A program made the translations under genes and the position numbers. From the NCBI GenBank assembly GCA_002293625.1, contig DBDP01000166.1, positions 1-18,242 of the forward strand: a stretch of 18,242 nucleotides of DNA, read 5' to 3'. The notes under the pieces were generated by a model that searched no databases, was not told the DNA's origin, and saw nothing but the letters and a program-made list of their open reading frames with translations. Positions 11,932 to 18,242 of this stretch are shown here, piece by piece; within the stretch, counting starts at the first letter, position 1, and each line of letters opens with the position of its first letter. Origin of the DNA: Clostridiales bacterium UBA929. Its GTDB lineage: Bacteria > Bacillota > Clostridia > Oscillospirales > UBA929.

Positions 11932-13275
11932 ATGAAGCGACTGTCTATACTCTCATTGGCATTATTTTTGGTTCTGACGGCATGTACAAATAACAAGCCG
12001 GTGCCTTCTCCGACCGCAAGCCCTGCGCAATCACCGCCGGCATTGGCGACGCCTTCGCCAAGCGCACCACCGGAGGAGTCCCCGTCGGCGACGCCTTCGC
12101 CGTCTGTTGAAACGGGCGAGGTGACGGTTATACAGCGTAACGATCTGGGCGGAACATCTTTCTGGCTTAACGAATATGATAGCGATCTGGGCGCCAAGTC
12201 AAGCGTCGTCGGGTTAAAGGACGGCAAGCGCTACTGGGCGTTGTTCAGACCGAGCCTGCCCAGCGGTGTCACATCCGGGCAGCTGCAATCGGCTTTCTTC
12301 CTTCTCCGTAAAACCGGAGGTGAAGCCGGCGAGCTTCAAGCGGCTCAGATTACGGAACGATGGGGATACAATGTCGGCTGGAATAGTTTTGAAGAAACGG
12401 TCAGTACAGAAAACGTATCAACGGATATCACCGAAAAGGACGGCTGGCTTCATATCAATATAACGGATTTTGTGCGCGGTTGGCTTGCGGGTGATCTGGA
12501 CAACTATGGCTTCGTCCTGCGTGAGATGACGGATAACAGCGAAAGCGTATACGTTTCTTCGCAGACCGAGGACGAGGAAAACGCCCCGCGCGTTGTCGTC
12601 ACCTACACCAAGGAGTCCGGCGGCGAGCCTTATGGGAAGTATGATTTCTCAGCCGCGGAGAATGGGAATTGCCTGTCCTACGCGCTGAGGGACACGGATA
12701 ATATAAACTTTTGGGATCTATACGAAACCAAGGATGAGGTGCAGGCGCTTTACGAGAAAGGCGGCAAGGAAGGGCTTGACGCTCTGCTGGAGCTTACGGC
12801 ACAGGGTGTCATCAGCTATGTGGAGAAAAGCAAAACAGCTCTGGCCGTAAAATCATTCCGGCGGCTGGAAAGCTATAATACCCCGATAGACGCCGCGAAA
12901 GAGTACAGAATCGCAATGCGCGTTGGCTTTGGTGATCTTTTATCCGAAGGTGAGATGGAAGAGGAAGGGGTTCCCGTGGACTGCGATTATCACTTGTGGG
13001 TGCAGACATCGGACGGAAGCTGGGCGCAGAAGTTCGTGATCGCGCCGGCGCAGCCGGTACCGGGAACCCACCGTGAAACGGATCCCGGGAAATACCCGTG
13101 GCAAATGGGCATGGATTGGGGAACCTTAAACAGCGCTTTTTATAACAGCGGCGTCGCTTACTTCGCCGTGGAGAAATCGCCGGATGAGTTCACCATGCAC
13201 AAAGGAGGTATAACCCCGAACGACGGCGGCGAAGGTGGTGAAGGGGGCGAAGGCGGCGGCGAAAGCTTGGATTGA
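11932..13275 (+). CDS. Lipoprotein with DNRLRE-like region and a possible papain-like domain
   Basis: Exported lipoprotein of 447 residues. ATG 11932 (MKRLSILSLAL) has GGAGGG nine bases upstream; an earlier in-frame ATG at 11905 has none. The lipobox is LVLTAC, followed by a PSP-rich linker to about residue 60. Residues about 65-225 resemble the DNRLRE/CBM96 beta-sandwich, a carbohydrate-associated module: WALFRPSLP, NVGWNSFEETV, INITDFVRGWLAGD and YGFVLRE, ending APRVVVTYT. The next part has NGNCLSYALRD (Cys247) and CDYHLWVQTSDGSWAQKF (His354), a Cys/His layout I associate with a clostridial NCYSYA...H family of possible papain/NlpC-like peptidases. It ends in a Gly/Glu-rich tail (GGEGG units). 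The DNRLRE call is moderately sure; the peptidase call is inference. Confidence 0.8.
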   Translation: MKRLSILSLALFLVLTACTNNKPVPSPTASPAQSPPALATPSPSAPPEESPSATPSPSVETGEVTVIQRNDLGGTSFWLNEYDSDLGAKSSVVGLKDGKRYWALFRPSLPSGVTSGQLQSAFFLLRKTGGEAGELQAAQITERWGYNVGWNSFEETVSTENVSTDITEKDGWLHINITDFVRGWLAGDLDNYGFVLREMTDNSESVYVSSQTEDEENAPRVVVTYTKESGGEPYGKYDFSAAENGNCLSYALRDTDNINFWDLYETKDEVQALYEKGGKEGLDALLELTAQGVISYVEKSKTALAVKSFRRLESYNTPIDAAKEYRIAMRVGFGDLLSEGEMEEEGVPVDCDYHLWVQTSDGSWAQKFVIAPAQPVPGTHRETDPGKYPWQMGMDWGTLNSAFYNSGVAYFAVEKSPDEFTMHKGGITPNDGGEGGEGGEGGGESLD

Positions 13276-13303
13276 CGGTAACGGTTGGGTTTTTGAGCGT
13301 ACT

Positions 13304-13338
13304 AAGGCTCCGCGCTGCACGTGGCGGAGCCTTTCTTT
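13304..13338 (+). terminator. Intrinsic terminator after the DNRLRE lipoprotein
   Basis: Ten-bp perfect stem AAGGCTCCGC (13304-13313) / GCGGAGCCTT (13324-13333) with a ten-base loop and a TTTCTTT-type tail. Confidence 0.8.
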
Positions 13339-13560
13339 ACCCGCCCATATACACCGCGCCGAACCGACGGCAGACCATCTGCGCCGCCGTATGGAGCGGT
13401 GCCTGTCTGGTTAGTTTTTCAACATAAAATTCCTGGATCCGTTTATAATGCTGTGGTATTGTACAAGTGATGAGTATATGTATCGCGAATAGATGGCGCT
13501 CGTTGCAAAATTAGTACATTTATATTCCCTATTGACATGGGTGTTTACATATGGCATACT
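13339..13560 (+). promoter_or_regulatory. Non-coding stretch ending in a promoter (13532-13560)
   Basis: From 13339 to 13531 I see no gene or clear structure; it is increasingly AT-rich. At its end TTGACA (13532-13537), a 17-base spacer and CATACT (13555-13560) form a likely promoter for the small genes that follow, with a leader of about 100 bases or more. Confidence 0.5.
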
Positions 13561-13665
13561 GATAATGCCATGAGATATTGATGAACACTTGTGGAAAGTG
13601 AACAGAGGAAAGCAAGGTGAAATCGATGGTTTAGGAACAACCCGGGAAAATCAACTATCGAACCT

Positions 13666-13857
13666 ATGGGGAATAACGGAGGTACGGTTATAAAAAGTAT
13701 CAAGCTGATGCTTCTTGGAATTGCGATTATACTTTTCCCGATTACTTATGCAGCCTTAGCAAATAGCTTTAAAATTGGAAATTTCCTGATAAACGCCGCA
13801 ACATACGCTCCGCCAGCGGGACTCTTTGTATGCATCGTTGCTTTATTGGGGATGTAA
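13666..13857 (+). CDS. Small membrane protein; start possibly ATA 13690
   Basis: The frame beginning at ATG 13666 gives 63 residues, but that ATG lacks a ribosome site. GGAGG at 13678-13682 is exactly seven bases before an in-frame ATA (13690), from which the product would be xKSIKLMLLGIAIILFPITY..., matching the usual MKxIKxMLLGIAIIL start of small clostridial membrane proteins. One hydrophobic helix covers LMLLGIAIILFPITYAALA, and a second weaker one lies near APPAGLFVCIVALLGM at the C-terminus. The protein seems to stop abruptly after the second segment. Function unknown. The next frame overlaps its 3' end. Confidence 0.6.
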   Translation: MGNNGGTVIKSIKLMLLGIAIILFPITYAALANSFKIGNFLINAATYAPPAGLFVCIVALLGM

Positions 13858-14201
13858 TACCGGGGGAAGAAAACTTCCGTCTTTACTGGAAGCCTTTTAT
13901 TGGAGGAAGAAGCAGCTTTAAAGATATTCCCCCTATTGATGCGGCAAGCAATGGATATACATATTGGATAGATTATGGTTACCAAAGTATGTTCAATACA
14001 CATATCCACGAAGGTCACGCGAGCCTATGGGCGTTCAAGAAAAGCCCGACGGATCAACGGTTGATCTCTCTTTACTACGCGCACGACGACTCGCCGATTT
14101 TTGATACTTCGTATCTAGTAAATATTAGCGGGTACGGCGACATAACGGTAGAGGGGAATGCAATCAACCTTGATACCATGGAAGGGACATTCAGCTTCTA
14201 A
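13830..14201 (+). CDS. Hypothetical protein, possibly a fragment
   Basis: A 123-codon frame in a different phase overlapping the end of the small membrane protein by 28 bases. No good ribosome site precedes ATG 13830. The protein is soluble-looking, rich in Tyr, Asp and His (for example YTYWIDYGYQSM, NTHIHEGHASLWAF, LISLYYAHDDSP) and ends NLDTMEGTFSF. No family is recognised. It may be translationally coupled to the upstream gene or be the remnant of a longer extracytoplasmic protein that lost its start. Confidence 0.5.
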   Translation: MHRCFIGDVIPGEENFRLYWKPFIGGRSSFKDIPPIDAASNGYTYWIDYGYQSMFNTHIHEGHASLWAFKKSPTDQRLISLYYAHDDSPIFDTSYLVNISGYGDITVEGNAINLDTMEGTFSF

Positions 14202-14286
14202 AACATTGAAAAGGCAATCCCCTTGTTCCGCTCAGGGGGCTGATTTTCTGTGTTCTCCCGCGAAGATAGCGCTCGGAAAATTATTC

Positions 14287-14315
14287 TTGACATATTCTGA
14301 CGAGTGTTGTAAAAT
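14287..14315 (+). promoter_or_regulatory. Promoter of the candidate structured RNA
   Basis: TTGACA (14287-14292), 17-base spacer, TAAAAT (14310-14315); predicted start near 14322. It points into a hairpin-rich stretch with no convincing ORF. Confidence 0.75.
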
Positions 14316-14321
14316 AACCCC

Positions 14322-14608
14322 GTACTCGGAAGCCGCTTGCGCGTTCCCGCGTAAAAGACACCCCCGCCGCAGGCCATGGTGATTGGACCCACCATGACCC
14401 TGTGAAGGTGAAATGGCACCTTACACAACCGTTTTAACGGCGCCGCGAGAGCAATGCTCAGTATATCACCATTTCCCCCTTTTTTCAAGGCGGTCATGGT
14501 GGATTTATATGGCGGTCATCCCGAAAAATGGTCAAACGCTGCAACTCTGTGGCGCATGTCGTAAGGTAAAAAGGCAGAAATGCCGCCGCCTTCGGCGTGT
14601 GCTTTTTT
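14322..14608 (+). ncRNA. Candidate structured non-coding RNA of about 290 nt
   Basis: This stretch fills the 485-base gap between 14201 and 14687. After a near-consensus promoter come several hairpins: CATGGTG / CACCATG (14375-14396), TGTGAAGGTG / CACCTT-A-CACA (14401-14427), CCGT / ACGG (14429-14440) and GAGC-AAT-GCTC (14449-14459). Near the end is GGCA-GAAA-TGCC (14573-14584), then CGCC-TTC-GGCG and TTTTTT (14603-14608), which can act as a terminator. It does not match what I know of 6S, SRP, tmRNA, RNase P, T-box or common riboswitches. A standalone RNA or a leader of the gene at 14687 are both possible. Confidence 0.4.
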
Positions 14609-14686
14609 CGTGCGCAGTTATAGCTTTCACAGCGCGGGCTGCTTCCGGGTTTTAATAATGGTTAGTTAATCTTAGCGGAGGCAGCG

Positions 14687-14971
14687 ATGTTGAAAAGATT
14701 AAAAAGACTACTTCCTCAAGGGATTTACGAGAAAGTGGTTCCCGAGGGGCAAATCTCAAAAGAAAAGATTATCATTTTAGGTGATTATCTTTTGTGGAGC
14801 GTGGATAAAGAACAAAGCAAAACACACCGCGTCTACCGATATAAACTCAAGTACAGCGTTCTTTGCCTGCGCGGACTCGACACCGTTAGAAAATGCTCTT
14901 TTAAGTCTGAAAACGGTTCAATCATGATATCAGGCGCGGAATTCAAAATTGACGGTTTCGTGCTTCTGTAA
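14687..14971 (+). CDS. Hypothetical 94-residue protein
   Basis: ATG 14687 has GGAGG five bases upstream. The N-terminus MLKRLKRLLPQGIYEKV is basic and amphipathic; the rest is predicted beta-rich (KEKIIILGDYLLWSVDKE, HRVYRYKLKYSVLCLRGL, SIMISGAEFKIDGFVLL). No signal peptide or membrane helix and no family recognised. It stands 110 bases before the hydrogenase-like gene. Confidence 0.65.
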   Translation: MLKRLKRLLPQGIYEKVVPEGQISKEKIIILGDYLLWSVDKEQSKTHRVYRYKLKYSVLCLRGLDTVRKCSFKSENGSIMISGAEFKIDGFVLL

Positions 14972-15081
14972 AACTGGCTTTGATTTATGCTTAATACTGA
15001 ATGCAAACCGCGTTATTAAAACCGCCTATTGCTTCGTGGGTAAGTTTATATTATAATAAGAGCAAAGGGGGCTGTAATTTA

Positions 15082-16938
15082 ATGCTATATTCCACTAAGA
15101 TTTTCACGAATGAAAAATGCGTCGGTTGTAACCGCTGTATTTCAAACTGTCCCTGCCACGAAGCCAATGTCGCCTTGATTGAGGATGACGCCAACAAAAT
15201 TCACATCGATCCCTCAAAATGCATTTTATGCGGGGAATGCATACGCAATTGTATGCACGACGCTCGTGATTATTCAGATGATACAGACGCTCTTTTCCAT
15301 GATCTCAGAGCCGGAAAGGATATATCGCTTATTGCCGCTCCGGCGCTCCGCAGCAACATACCCGAATGGCCGCGCCTGCTTGGGTATCTGAAATCGCTCG
15401 GCGCGAAGATGGTTTTCGATACCTCCTTCGGCGCGGATATTTGCACATGGGCATATCTCCGCTACATAACCCAAAACAACACGGCAGGGCTGATTTCCCA
15501 GCCTTGCCCCGTTATTGTGAATTATATCGAGCGCTACGCAACAGACTTGCTGCCGCGCCTCGCCCCAATACACAGCCCCGCCATGTGTACCGCCGTTTAC
15601 ATGAAGAAATACGCGAAAATCAGCGGAGCGTATGCCTTTCTTTCCCCTTGTGTCGCTAAATACGACGAGTTTTCCGACCCGAACACAAACGGCCTTATCA
15701 GTTATAACGTCACATACAGAAAGATTCTCGCCTACCTTAGCGAGCGCAATATAGACTACCGCAGGAGCCCCTCCGTCCGCTACGACAATGAGGCGCACGG
15801 GCTGGGAGCCGTTTACTCCTCTCCCGGTGGTCTGCGCGTCAATGTGGAGCAATATGTTTCCGGGAAATGGATATATCAGGTTGAGGGCGAACCGCACGCC
15901 TGCCGGTTCCTCGACCGTTACGGCAAGGAAAGCGGCACCGATCTGCCGTTCTTGGTGGATATTCTCAACTGCCAATACGGCTGCAACATAGGTTCCGGCG
16001 CGGCGCGCGTGCCGCAGGAGGAATACGCCGTAAACAAAAGCATGTATCACGCGCAGGAGGAGGCGATGAAAAACAAGAAAAGTAAAAAGCTTCCGCCCGG
16101 CCCCGATTTTTCGCGGTTCGACAAAGACCTGGAGCTTTCCGATTTCTACCGCTCCTATACCGCAAAGCCCGTCATACCCGCGAAGTTTAACAAGCATGAA
16201 CTGGAAAAGGCATGGACAGCCCTAAAGAAGTCAACGCCCCAGAGCCGTGTGAAGGATTGCCGGGCATGCGGCTACACACGCTGTGAGAAGATGGCGTCCG
16301 CCATCACGGCGGGGTTGAACCACCCCGAAAATTGCATTGATTTCAGCCGCGCCGTCCTGCGTGAGCAGAACAGCACGGTGGAAAAAATGCTTGAGGAGAA
16401 CAGCACGCAAGCCGAAAAACTCCGCGAGCAGGTTGGCATTATGATTGACGCGCTGAAAACTTCCGGGCAAAAGACGGCGCAAACGCTTAAAAATGTTGAG
16501 AGCATCCTCGTTAAGGTCGCCAACATGTCCGAATCCACGGAGCGTTTAAACGCCGTTATACCGGAACTTGAGGGCTTGATGCGCGAATATTCGGCGATGG
16601 GTGACAGCGTCGTTAATGTTTCAATGCAAACAAACCTGCTTTCCATGAACGCGTCGATTGAAGCCGCGCGCGCGGGTCAGCACGGAAAGGGGTTCGCGGT
16701 CGTCGCCGGACAGATCAGAAAGCTGTCCGACCAGAGCCGCGAAGCAGCCGAGGAGGCTCTCTCGAGCAATGAGAAAATGCTGCCGTTGATTGGCGGTATC
16801 GCCGCGCTGCGAAGTGAATTTATCGAGAAATCCGGCGATATCTCCGGCAGCGCGGAAGACATCATTGCATCAATGGACAAACTGCCTGAATTGCTGCAAA
16901 GCGTCTCTGAAACGGCGTCTAAGATCAGCGTCGGATAG
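15082..16938 (+). CDS. [FeFe]-hydrogenase-like redox sensor fused to a chemoreceptor signalling domain
   Basis: 618-residue soluble protein. ATG 15082 (MLYSTKIFTNEKC) has AAAGGGGG ten bases upstream; the frame from 15001 has none. Two ferredoxin clusters come first (Cys13, 16, 19, 23 and Cys47, 50, 53, 57). The H-cluster domain keeps the four ligand cysteines: Cys142 (SQPCP), Cys190 (LSPCVAK), Cys297 and Cys301 (NCQYGCNIGSG). The Cys that shuttles protons in catalytic enzymes, next to the first ligand, is Pro here. A four-Cys Fe-S motif follows (Cys393, 396, 401, 418). After a coiled coil, residues about 510-560 form the chemoreceptor tip NLLSMNASIEAARAGQHGKG followed by FAVVAGQIRKLSDQSREAA. 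No membrane segment, so it would sense redox state or H2 in the cytoplasm. No CheA/CheW gene lies nearby. Confidence 0.9.
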   Translation: MLYSTKIFTNEKCVGCNRCISNCPCHEANVALIEDDANKIHIDPSKCILCGECIRNCMHDARDYSDDTDALFHDLRAGKDISLIAAPALRSNIPEWPRLLGYLKSLGAKMVFDTSFGADICTWAYLRYITQNNTAGLISQPCPVIVNYIERYATDLLPRLAPIHSPAMCTAVYMKKYAKISGAYAFLSPCVAKYDEFSDPNTNGLISYNVTYRKILAYLSERNIDYRRSPSVRYDNEAHGLGAVYSSPGGLRVNVEQYVSGKWIYQVEGEPHACRFLDRYGKESGTDLPFLVDILNCQYGCNIGSGAARVPQEEYAVNKSMYHAQEEAMKNKKSKKLPPGPDFSRFDKDLELSDFYRSYTAKPVIPAKFNKHELEKAWTALKKSTPQSRVKDCRACGYTRCEKMASAITAGLNHPENCIDFSRAVLREQNSTVEKMLEENSTQAEKLREQVGIMIDALKTSGQKTAQTLKNVESILVKVANMSESTERLNAVIPELEGLMREYSAMGDSVVNVSMQTNLLSMNASIEAARAGQHGKGFAVVAGQIRKLSDQSREAAEEALSSNEKMLPLIGGIAALRSEFIEKSGDISGSAEDIIASMDKLPELLQSVSETASKISVG

Positions 16939-16999
16939 CTCCCCTTGCCCCGAGATGACACGGCGTTTCGCTCCTCTTCCCGCTAAATTTTCAAAACAA

Positions 17000-17027
17000 G
17001 GAACAAACGGAAAAATTCATCGTCTAA
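17000..17027 (+). promoter_or_regulatory. ECF-sigma-type promoter before the beta-propeller gene
   Basis: GGAAC (17000-17004), 16-base spacer, CGTCTAA (17021-17027). This is the usual form of promoters read by extracytoplasmic-function sigma factors in Bacillota. It lies 25 bases before the start codon, with AAGGAGG between. Confidence 0.65.
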
Positions 17028-17052
17028 GGGGTTATCAAGGAGGCGAAGAGTT

Positions 17053-18242
17053 ATGAAAAGAAGGGTTTTATCCGTAATAGCGCTGCTGCTCGTCGCGACA
17101 AGCGTTCTCCTGCTGACCGGCGGGGGAAGCGAGAAGCCCGGAGGGAGCGGGGACAGCATTCCGTCCTATAAGTCGACGGACAAGATTGTCAGCGACGGCG
17201 ACGTGTACACCGTTACATGGATCGATAACATTCAACCGGAGGAAGCGCCGGAGGGGAAACTCCCCGCTGTCGGCGATAAAGAAACCCTCCTCAAGTTGCT
17301 GAAAGAGCGCGGCGCGCTGAGTGACGAACGCTATTTAAATGATGTCACAGATGAAGGAAATTACGAAGACTTTGTAGACGGCGAAGCGCCCGCACCCGCG
17401 CCGGGGGAAAGCGTCGTCACGGACAACGCGGGCGACGGCGGCGATTATTCGAAGACCAACGAGCAGGTCGAGGGCGTGAACGAGGGTGACATCGTCAAGA
17501 CAGACGGCACGTACATCTACGCGCTGGCGGACAACAAACTGCGCATCATCGACGCAGCCGGAATGAATCTTGTATCGGTTATTGAGATTGGCGCCGGCAT
17601 GTGGGGTTCTGAGTTTTACCTAATCGGCGACAAACTGGCCGTCGTAGCGCAGGAATACATCACATATGATTTACCGATGCCGGAGGATGACGTTTCCGAT
17701 GAATCGTCTGAAACGTCCGTCGATCCGAGCCTCCCGCCAGACGAAAAAGCGGCTTCGGCTCCGGAACTGACTTCTATCATAGCCCCAGAATGGATCCCGC
17801 AGCGGAATTTCTCCCTGCTTGTGGTGTACGATATTTCCGACCGCTCCGCTCCGGTTGAGACGCGGCGGGTGGAGATGGAAGGCTGGAGCGTCGCGACGCG
17901 CGTAATCGGCGAAACGGTGTATATGGTTACAAATAAATCGGTTTGGGGAATTGCGTATGACAACGCCGGAGCCGAAGCTATTCTGCCGTTTTACCGCGAC
18001 ACCGCCGAAACCTTTGAGCCGGTGGCGTATGACGACATCTACTACATCCCCGGCAGCGGTGAAAGCAGTTACCTGCTGGTGGGTTCACTGAACGTGAACA
18101 GAGACGATTCGTTTGAGCCGATAGCGTATCTGGGTGCGGGAAGCCAGCTCTACATGAGCGCGAACGCGATGTATCTGACCCAAACGCGCTACGGCGAGGG
18201 AACGGAAATCGACCGCGGCGACTTTGTTTCATGGGAGCCGGG
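17053..18242 (+). CDS. Secreted beta-propeller protein, 3' truncated by the window
   Basis: Open from ATG 17053 to the window end, about 396 codons, with AAGGAGG nine bases upstream. The N-terminal MKRRVLSVIALLLVATSVLLLTG is a signal or anchor; where a lipobox Cys would be expected (LTGC), Gly24 is found. After an acidic linker comes SKTNEQVEGVNEGDIVKTDG and YIYAL, the hallmark of the Beta_propel (secreted beta-propeller) family, then strand units such as LRIIDAAG, FYLIGDKLAVVAQEY, LLVVYDISDRSAPVETRRVEM and ESSYLLVGSLNVN. Family members are often near ECF sigma factor genes, consistent with the promoter at 17000-17027. Function unclear; a surface binding or signalling role is inference. Confidence 0.87.
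   Translation, partial: MKRRVLSVIALLLVATSVLLLTGGGSEKPGGSGDSIPSYKSTDKIVSDGDVYTVTWIDNIQPEEAPEGKLPAVGDKETLLKLLKERGALSDERYLNDVTDEGNYEDFVDGEAPAPAPGESVVTDNAGDGGDYSKTNEQVEGVNEGDIVKTDGTYIYALADNKLRIIDAAGMNLVSVIEIGAGMWGSEFYLIGDKLAVVAQEYITYDLPMPEDDVSDESSETSVDPSLPPDEKAASAPELTSIIAPEWIPQRNFSLLVVYDISDRSAPVETRRVEMEGWSVATRVIGETVYMVTNKSVWGIAYDNAGAEAILPFYRDTAETFEPVAYDDIYYIPGSGESSYLLVGSLNVNRDDSFEPIAYLGAGSQLYMSANAMYLTQTRYGEGTEIDRGDFVSWEP

Noticed and set aside
14198..14497. 99-codon minus-strand frame in the candidate RNA region
   Set aside because: No ribosome site at a proper distance and an unconvincing composition; overlaps the RNA hairpins.
14322..14608. 6S RNA, SRP RNA, tmRNA, RNase P RNA or T-box identity for the candidate RNA
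   Set aside because: None of the conserved signatures I know (GGAAGGAAGCAG loop of SRP RNA, CCACCA end, GAGGAAAGTCC, AGGGTGGNACCGCG) is present.
14413..14655. 80-codon plus-strand frame starting after GAAGGTGAA
   Set aside because: Its start region is the 3' loop of a hairpin and the product (Arg/Trp/Cys-rich mixture) shows no familiar pattern; the structured RNA reading explains the region better, though it is not excluded.
15274..16197. 307-codon minus-strand frame opposite the hydrogenase-like gene
   Set aside because: Shadow of a well-supported gene; no ribosome site or motif.

Overview
The window reads as a chromosomal piece of a Gram-positive, anaerobic member of the Bacillota, most likely class Clostridia. 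Reasons: the ylxM-ffh-rpsP-khpA-rimM order, strong GGAGG-type ribosome sites with GTG and TTG starts, lipoproteins with Ser/Pro linkers, a clostridial-type HisH/HisF pair, and an [FeFe]-hydrogenase-like protein fused to a chemoreceptor signalling tip. Gene bodies are moderately GC-rich; several intergenic islands are AT-rich. Assignments rest on motif recognition by eye; no database search was possible.

Layout. 1-2475 (+): 3' end of mutS2, hisH, hisF and a cupin gene. 2482-6214 (-): trmD followed by two tandem paralogous lipoproteins. 6240-6520: a compact locus with two convergent promoters, a 24-codon ORF on the minus strand, a short plus-strand RNA and a shared hairpin, arranged like a par/Fst-type type I toxin-antitoxin module. 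6545-7101 (+): a small hypothetical gene. 7232-10674 (-): the SRP/ribosome-maturation operon ylxM-ffh-rpsP-khpA-rimM with a fic gene as its last member, where trmD would usually follow. 10815-11723 (-) and 11932-13275 (+): two divergent lipoproteins, the second with a DNRLRE-like region and a possible papain-like domain. 13276-14971: AT-rich accessory region with two or three small genes and a candidate structured RNA. 15082-16938 (+): the hydrogenase-like/chemoreceptor fusion. 17053-end (+): a secreted beta-propeller protein preceded by an ECF-sigma-type promoter; it runs off the window.

How the parts work together. The minus-strand operon makes the SRP GTPase, its regulator, ribosomal protein bS16, an RNA-binding KH protein and a 30S maturation factor. 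It has a near-consensus promoter with a two-site palindrome over the predicted start. TrmD is detached from it by fic, a convergent gene and the toxin-antitoxin-like locus. The best candidate for an undescribed system is that 6240-6520 locus. Other points of note: HisF with Gln at the catalytic Asp130 position, two genes whose Shine-Dalgarno sequences point at ATA codons, and a roughly 290-nt candidate RNA at 14322-14608.
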